Shown: piece by piece, positions 14,938 through 18,175 of the stretch
Layout: every line of letters starts with the position of its first letter
Position numbering within the stretch: the first letter of the stretch is position 1
Source of the DNA: UBA7236 sp964638865
GTDB taxonomy: Bacteria > Bacteroidota > Bacteroidia > Chitinophagales > BACL12
Length of the DNA: 18,175 nt
Reading direction: 5' to 3'
Assembly: GCA_964638865.1 (NCBI GenBank)
Contig: CAZXBG010000085.1
Coordinates: 1-18,175, forward strand
The notes under the pieces: generated by a model
Told to the model about the DNA's origin: nothing
The model's input: the letters and a program-made list of their open reading frames with translations, nothing else
Database searches by the model: none
Program-made: the position numbers and the translations under genes

Positions 14938-16875
14938 ATGAAAAAAATTGCTACTCTCCTCCTTCTTTTCATTATTTCAAATATTTTAATTGCCCAAGTA
15001 GCTGCTGATTATGCAGTGAGAGTTTCTGCCACCTACACGGAATCCCCTGCGAGTATTACCCTCGCATGGCCATTAAAGCCCACCGCAATTGAATACCTGT
15101 TATATAAAAAATCGAAGGAAGAAAGTAATTGGGGAGCTGTAATAGCAACGTTAGATCCAACTGCAACCTTTTATATTGATACTGATGTTATTATTGATTC
15201 CATGTATGAATATAAAATTTATTGTTCCAATACCACAGGAGTAAATGCATTCGGATATATTTTGGCAGGTATTAAAGTACATGCAACGCACTATAGAGGT
15301 AATTGTTTATTGGTGGTTGACACTACAATTACTGCAACAATGGAGAATGAACTTTATCGTTTGATGCAGGATATTTCAGGTGATGGATGGGGAATAAAAA
15401 GAATTAATGTTGCTAGAGATCAAACACCAGATCATGTAAGAACTTTAATTACGGCAGAAGCAAATGCTGATCCGGAATTAAAGTGTGTATTTTTATTTGG
15501 TCGCATTCCGGTTTTATATTCCGGAAATTTTAATCCGGATGGTCATCCGGATCATCAGGGTGCATGGCCCGCAGATGCTATTTATGGTGATATTGATGCT
15601 GATTATACAGATGTAACCATTAATAATACGGTTGCCTCAAGACCGGAGAATTGGAATATTCCCGGTGATGGGAAATTAGACCAAACATCTTTAATTTCGA
15701 AAGTGAAACTACAAATTGCAAGAGTTGATCTTTCCAATTTGCCCTCATTTCCCTTAACAGAAGATGTTTTATTAAAAAATTACCTCAATAGCGATCATAA
15801 TTTTAGAAATGGAAATATGGTTGTGCAGGAACGTGCATTAATTGATGATAATTTCGGCGCATTCGGCGGTGAAGCATTTGCAAGTTCAGGATGGAGAAAT
15901 TTTGCTCCGATGTTTGGCGCAGATAATGAATTTGAACTGGATTATTTTACTACCATGTATTCTGAAAATTATTTATGGAGTTACGGTTGTGGCGGAGGTT
16001 GGTTTCAGGGGGCCAGTGGAGTTGGATCTACTTTCGATTTTACGGTAGATACTGTGAATACCATTTTCACAATGTTATTCGGTAGTTATTTTGGCGATTG
16101 GGATGCTACTGACGATTTTTTACGTGCGCCTCTTGCTTCCGGCATTACTTTAACTAATTGTTGGGCAGGAAGGCCGCATTGGCAATTTCACCACATGGTA
16201 TTGGGAGAAAATATAGGATATAGCACGCGATTATCACAAAATAATACCAGTTTATATGTTGCAAATATTTTTCCGCATACCGTGCATATTGCCTTAATGG
16301 GAGATCCTACATTACGGATGCATACCGTTAAGCCGGTTGGGGCTGTAACTTGTTCCATTGCAACCGGAATTGATAATGCAATTGCAATTGATTATACAAA
16401 TTCTACTGACCCAAATGTTTTGGGATATTATGTTTACAGAAGTGAAACAGAATTCGGAAAATATATTCGTATTTCCGAGGAAATGATAAATTATTCTCCT
16501 TATGAAGATGTAACGCCAATTAATGGATTAAATTATTATATGGTACGCGCTGTTACCTTAAAAGAAACACCGAGCGGTAGTTATTATAATTTAAGTACCG
16601 GTGTAACTGATTCCATTACCATTGAATTTACAGGTATAGAAAATTTTGAAAATACGAATTTTACTATCCATCCAAATCCCGCATCTGAATTTATAACCTT
16701 AACCTGTCCGGTTGAATTAATTGGAGAAAATATTATTATTAAGGATATAACAGGAAAAGTGGTTTTTCGCAGTATTTGTAACACAACAACAACAAGTATA
16801 AATTTAGCGGAATTTAGTCCCGGAATGTATTTGTTTTCCATTAATGACCGGAACAGAAAACTTATTTTACACTAA
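14938..16875 (+). CDS. T9SS-secreted C25 (gingipain)-like protein with Fn3 domains
   Basis: A 645-residue exported protein. The signal peptide ends near residue 20 (ILIAQ). An Fn3-like domain (about 25-115) precedes a C25/caspase-fold region (about 120-465) with CVFLFGRIPVLYSG, HQGAWPADAIYGDID, KLQIARVDLSNLP, LFGSYFGDWD (380-389), NCWAGRPHWQFHHM and VHIALMGDPTLRMH (449-462). A second Fn3 domain (about 466-560) and a type A T9SS sorting domain (about 572-645, HPNPASEFITL to RKLILH) follow. Where gingipains have the catalytic His-Gly pair this protein reads SYGCGGG (Cys351), and LFGSYFGD stands where the catalytic Cys is expected. Classical C25 proteolysis is therefore doubtful, although Cys408 and His414/418/419 could serve. 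It is expected on the cell surface. Confidence 0.82.
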   Translation: MKKIATLLLLFIISNILIAQVAADYAVRVSATYTESPASITLAWPLKPTAIEYLLYKKSKEESNWGAVIATLDPTATFYIDTDVIIDSMYEYKIYCSNTTGVNAFGYILAGIKVHATHYRGNCLLVVDTTITATMENELYRLMQDISGDGWGIKRINVARDQTPDHVRTLITAEANADPELKCVFLFGRIPVLYSGNFNPDGHPDHQGAWPADAIYGDIDADYTDVTINNTVASRPENWNIPGDGKLDQTSLISKVKLQIARVDLSNLPSFPLTEDVLLKNYLNSDHNFRNGNMVVQERALIDDNFGAFGGEAFASSGWRNFAPMFGADNEFELDYFTTMYSENYLWSYGCGGGWFQGASGVGSTFDFTVDTVNTIFTMLFGSYFGDWDATDDFLRAPLASGITLTNCWAGRPHWQFHHMVLGENIGYSTRLSQNNTSLYVANIFPHTVHIALMGDPTLRMHTVKPVGAVTCSIATGIDNAIAIDYTNSTDPNVLGYYVYRSETEFGKYIRISEEMINYSPYEDVTPINGLNYYMVRAVTLKETPSGSYYNLSTGVTDSITIEFTGIENFENTNFTIHPNPASEFITLTCPVELIGENIIIKDITGKVVFRSICNTTTTSINLAEFSPGMYLFSINDRNRKLILH

Positions 16876-16968
16876 CTCCGCTTAACCTATCCTTTTACAC
16901 ATTGGAATTTGTTTCAAACTTACTTCATACAAATGCTCGCCGATAGAACCTGCAGGATGTTAGCAATC

Positions 16969-16984
16969 CCTATAACCGGATAGG
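16969..16984. promoter_or_regulatory. Short inverted repeat before the acyltransferase promoter
   Basis: cctat-aaccgg-atagg, a 5-bp dyad directly upstream of the putative -7 box. It may be an operator half-site pair or the weak end of the preceding transcript. No strong terminator is seen between the two genes. Confidence 0.2.
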
Positions 16985-16994
16985 TATTTTGTCT

Positions 16995-17002
16995 TAATTT
17001 TG
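16995..17002 (+). promoter_or_regulatory. -7 element of the acyltransferase gene
   Basis: TAATTTTG fits TAnnTTTG perfectly and ends 5 nt before ATG 17008. This favours ATG 17008 over TTG 17005 as start and again predicts a leaderless or nearly leaderless message. Confidence 0.45.
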
Positions 17003-17007
17003 CATTG

Positions 17008-17877
17008 ATGCAAGCTATTGGATTCATTTTATTATTGCCTTTGATCTATTTAATCTCCATTTTACCCTCTTTTGTGTTGAGGGGTATAAGCAGTTTTGCA
17101 TGTTTTTTTGTGTTTAGAGTATGGCGTTATAGAAGAAAGGTTGTCAGTCAAAATTTACATAATGCTTTTCCAGAAAAAACGGAGGAGGAAATTTGGCAGA
17201 TCACCAAAAAATTTTATATGATACTTACGGATACTCTTTTTGAATCCATTAAAGCCCTGACACTTTCGCATGAAAACCTCAAAAAAAAGTGTTCCATTAA
17301 AAATTATGATCTGGTGCACGAATCCATTGTAAAAGGAAGAAATATAATGTTAGTCCCGGGGCATTATGGTAACTGGGAATGGGCAGGTGGTTCTATGGCA
17401 GTACATGCAGAAATGCCAATGAAAGCAGCCTTTAAACCCTTATCAAATAAATATTTTAATTGGCTTGCTGTTACATCAAGAACTCGTTTAAAAATTGTTC
17501 TTATTCCGAAACGACAACTTTTAAAACACCTAGCTGATCACGCAAGTGAACAAACCATGCTCGTATTAATTGCAGATCAATCACCAAATCCAAAAGAACA
17601 TTATTGGGTAAAATTTTTACATCAGGATACAGCTGTTGTAACAGGCATGGAAAAAATTGCGCGACAATATAATTATGTTGTTTATTATGCAACTATTCAC
17701 TGGTTAAAAAGAGGTCGATATAAGATCACCTATAAATTATTAACTGACGATCCAAATTCTCTTCCACCACAAAAACTAACTGCAATGTTTATGGATGAGT
17801 TGGAAAAAGATATTATTGCACATCCCGAACCCTATTTGTGGTCCCACAGAAGATGGAAATTAAAAAAACCGAATTGA
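17008..17877 (+). CDS. Lysophospholipid/lipid A acyltransferase (LpxL/HtrB family)
   Basis: A 289-residue inner-membrane protein. A hydrophobic N-terminus (about 3-38) anchors it, followed by a basic face (RVWRYRRKVVSQNLHNAFPEKTEEE) typical of bacterial lipid A acyltransferases. The catalytic HX4E motif appears as PGHYGNWEW, with His and Glu five residues apart (bases 17362-17379). Further family blocks are MKAAFKPLSNKYFNWL, TMLVLIADQSPNP, KFLHQDTAVVTGMEKIARQY and the C-terminal PEPYLWSHRRWK. It transfers an acyl chain to lipid A precursors or a related lipid on the cytoplasmic side. ATG 17008 is preferred to TTG 17005 because of the promoter spacing. It is monocistronic in this window. Confidence 0.9.
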   Translation: MQAIGFILLLPLIYLISILPSFVLRGISSFACFFVFRVWRYRRKVVSQNLHNAFPEKTEEEIWQITKKFYMILTDTLFESIKALTLSHENLKKKCSIKNYDLVHESIVKGRNIMLVPGHYGNWEWAGGSMAVHAEMPMKAAFKPLSNKYFNWLAVTSRTRLKIVLIPKRQLLKHLADHASEQTMLVLIADQSPNPKEHYWVKFLHQDTAVVTGMEKIARQYNYVVYYATIHWLKRGRYKITYKLLTDDPNSLPPQKLTAMFMDELEKDIIAHPEPYLWSHRRWKLKKPN

Positions 17878-17925
17878 AAACCGAAAGGTAGCTTCGAATA
17901 AAATTATTTTCATTTTTTCACCCCC

Positions 17926-17944
17926 CACCCAATACTTTTGGGTG
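17926..17944 (+). terminator. Hairpin after the acyltransferase gene
   Basis: The arms cacccaa and ttgggtg form a perfect 7-bp stem with a 5-nt loop, 49 bp after the stop codon. The T-run comes later (ttatttttt, 17957-17965), so it is only a moderate terminator candidate and may act together with the larger repeat that begins here. Confidence 0.4.
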
Positions 17945-18139
17945 TGCATTCGTGGCTTATTTTTTCATCCGTATATTGGGTTAAAAAGGGGGTGCCACGA
18001 ATGCACGAATGAACAGCCAAAGAAAGGGGGTGTTTGTATTCCAAAATTTAGTTACGCATTTTTTATTCCTGTATTCTTGGCCTCTCTTTTTTTTACCCAT
18101 TATCCATTACTCCTGGCTGTTCATTCGTGCATTCGTGGC
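17944..18139. repeat. Intergenic repeat with three related arms (competing hairpins)
   Basis: Arm 1 (17944-17956, gtgcattcgtggc) is the exact complement of the first 13 bases of arm 2 (17994-18018). Arm 2 is in turn a perfect 25-bp inverted copy of arm 3 (18115-18139). Similarity between arms 2 and 3 continues outwards through a gggttaaaaa block on each side, giving about 40 imperfectly paired bases. A direct repeat around acccattatcc (18095 and 18151) overlaps arm 3. Arm 2 can pair with arm 1 or arm 3, but not both. No gene is evident here; the frame spanning it is repeat sequence. Confidence 0.8.
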
Positions 18140-18175
18140 TACTTTTTTTAACCCATTATCCTTTGCTTTCGACTT

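Noticed and set aside
17942..18151. 69-residue plus-strand ORF
   Set aside because: It is built from the inverted and direct repeat arms (CIRG near both ends) and has no coding character.
1..18175. tRNA, rRNA, integrase or transposase genes
   Set aside because: No cloverleaf-like or rRNA-like segment was noticed by eye, and no ORF has recombinase motifs.

Overview
The window comes from a low-GC member of the Bacteroidota. The evidence is two secreted proteins with type IX secretion (T9SS) C-terminal sorting domains, a DUF5916 outer-membrane protein, Bacteroidota-type -7 promoter elements (TAnnTTTG) and the lack of clear Shine-Dalgarno sites. An environmental Bacteroidia/Chitinophagia-like genome is likely; the sequence does not fix the order or genus.

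Left part (1-4.8 kb) is an accessory, repeat-rich region. It holds two nearly identical tandem copies of a small GxxExxY family gene (predicted PD-(D/E)XK nuclease fold) and the 3' tail of a third, older copy at the window edge. Each is followed by an AAATCA-based minisatellite and by the same ~40-bp junction ending in an ATGGGTAAAG-like sequence. The last junction provides the start codon of an unrecognised basic protein (3888-4388). Between the copies lie a lipoprotein of the N-formylglutamate amidohydrolase family and an NmrA-like NAD(P)-binding protein. Small ORFs or gene remnants sit at 1578-1694 and 4443-4547.

Middle part (4.8-9.6 kb): a DUF5916 outer-membrane protein with a good terminator, then two adjacent small genes that both carry lesions. 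One is an SRPBCC/AHSA1-like gene split by an in-frame TAG where a Trp is expected. The other is a DUF1801 gene whose N-terminal segment is read out of frame between two compensating single-base shifts. A convergent T9SS-secreted beta-propeller-like protein follows on the minus strand.

Right part (9.7-18.2 kb): a compact same-strand cluster of chromate-type transporter (chrA), penicillin acylase family Ntn-hydrolase, small membrane protein and ATP-grasp ligase, with gaps of 36, -4 and 9 bp. After it come a T9SS-secreted C25/gingipain-like protein with its own promoter and a lysophospholipid acyltransferase (LpxL/HtrB family). The window ends in an intergenic repeat with three related arms that can form mutually exclusive hairpins.

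The most unusual signal is the GxxExxY gene/minisatellite/junction module. In the edge copy the nuclease reading frame runs straight through the minisatellite into the junction. In the recent copies it stops early, although one frame stays open from the nuclease 3' end into the next gene.
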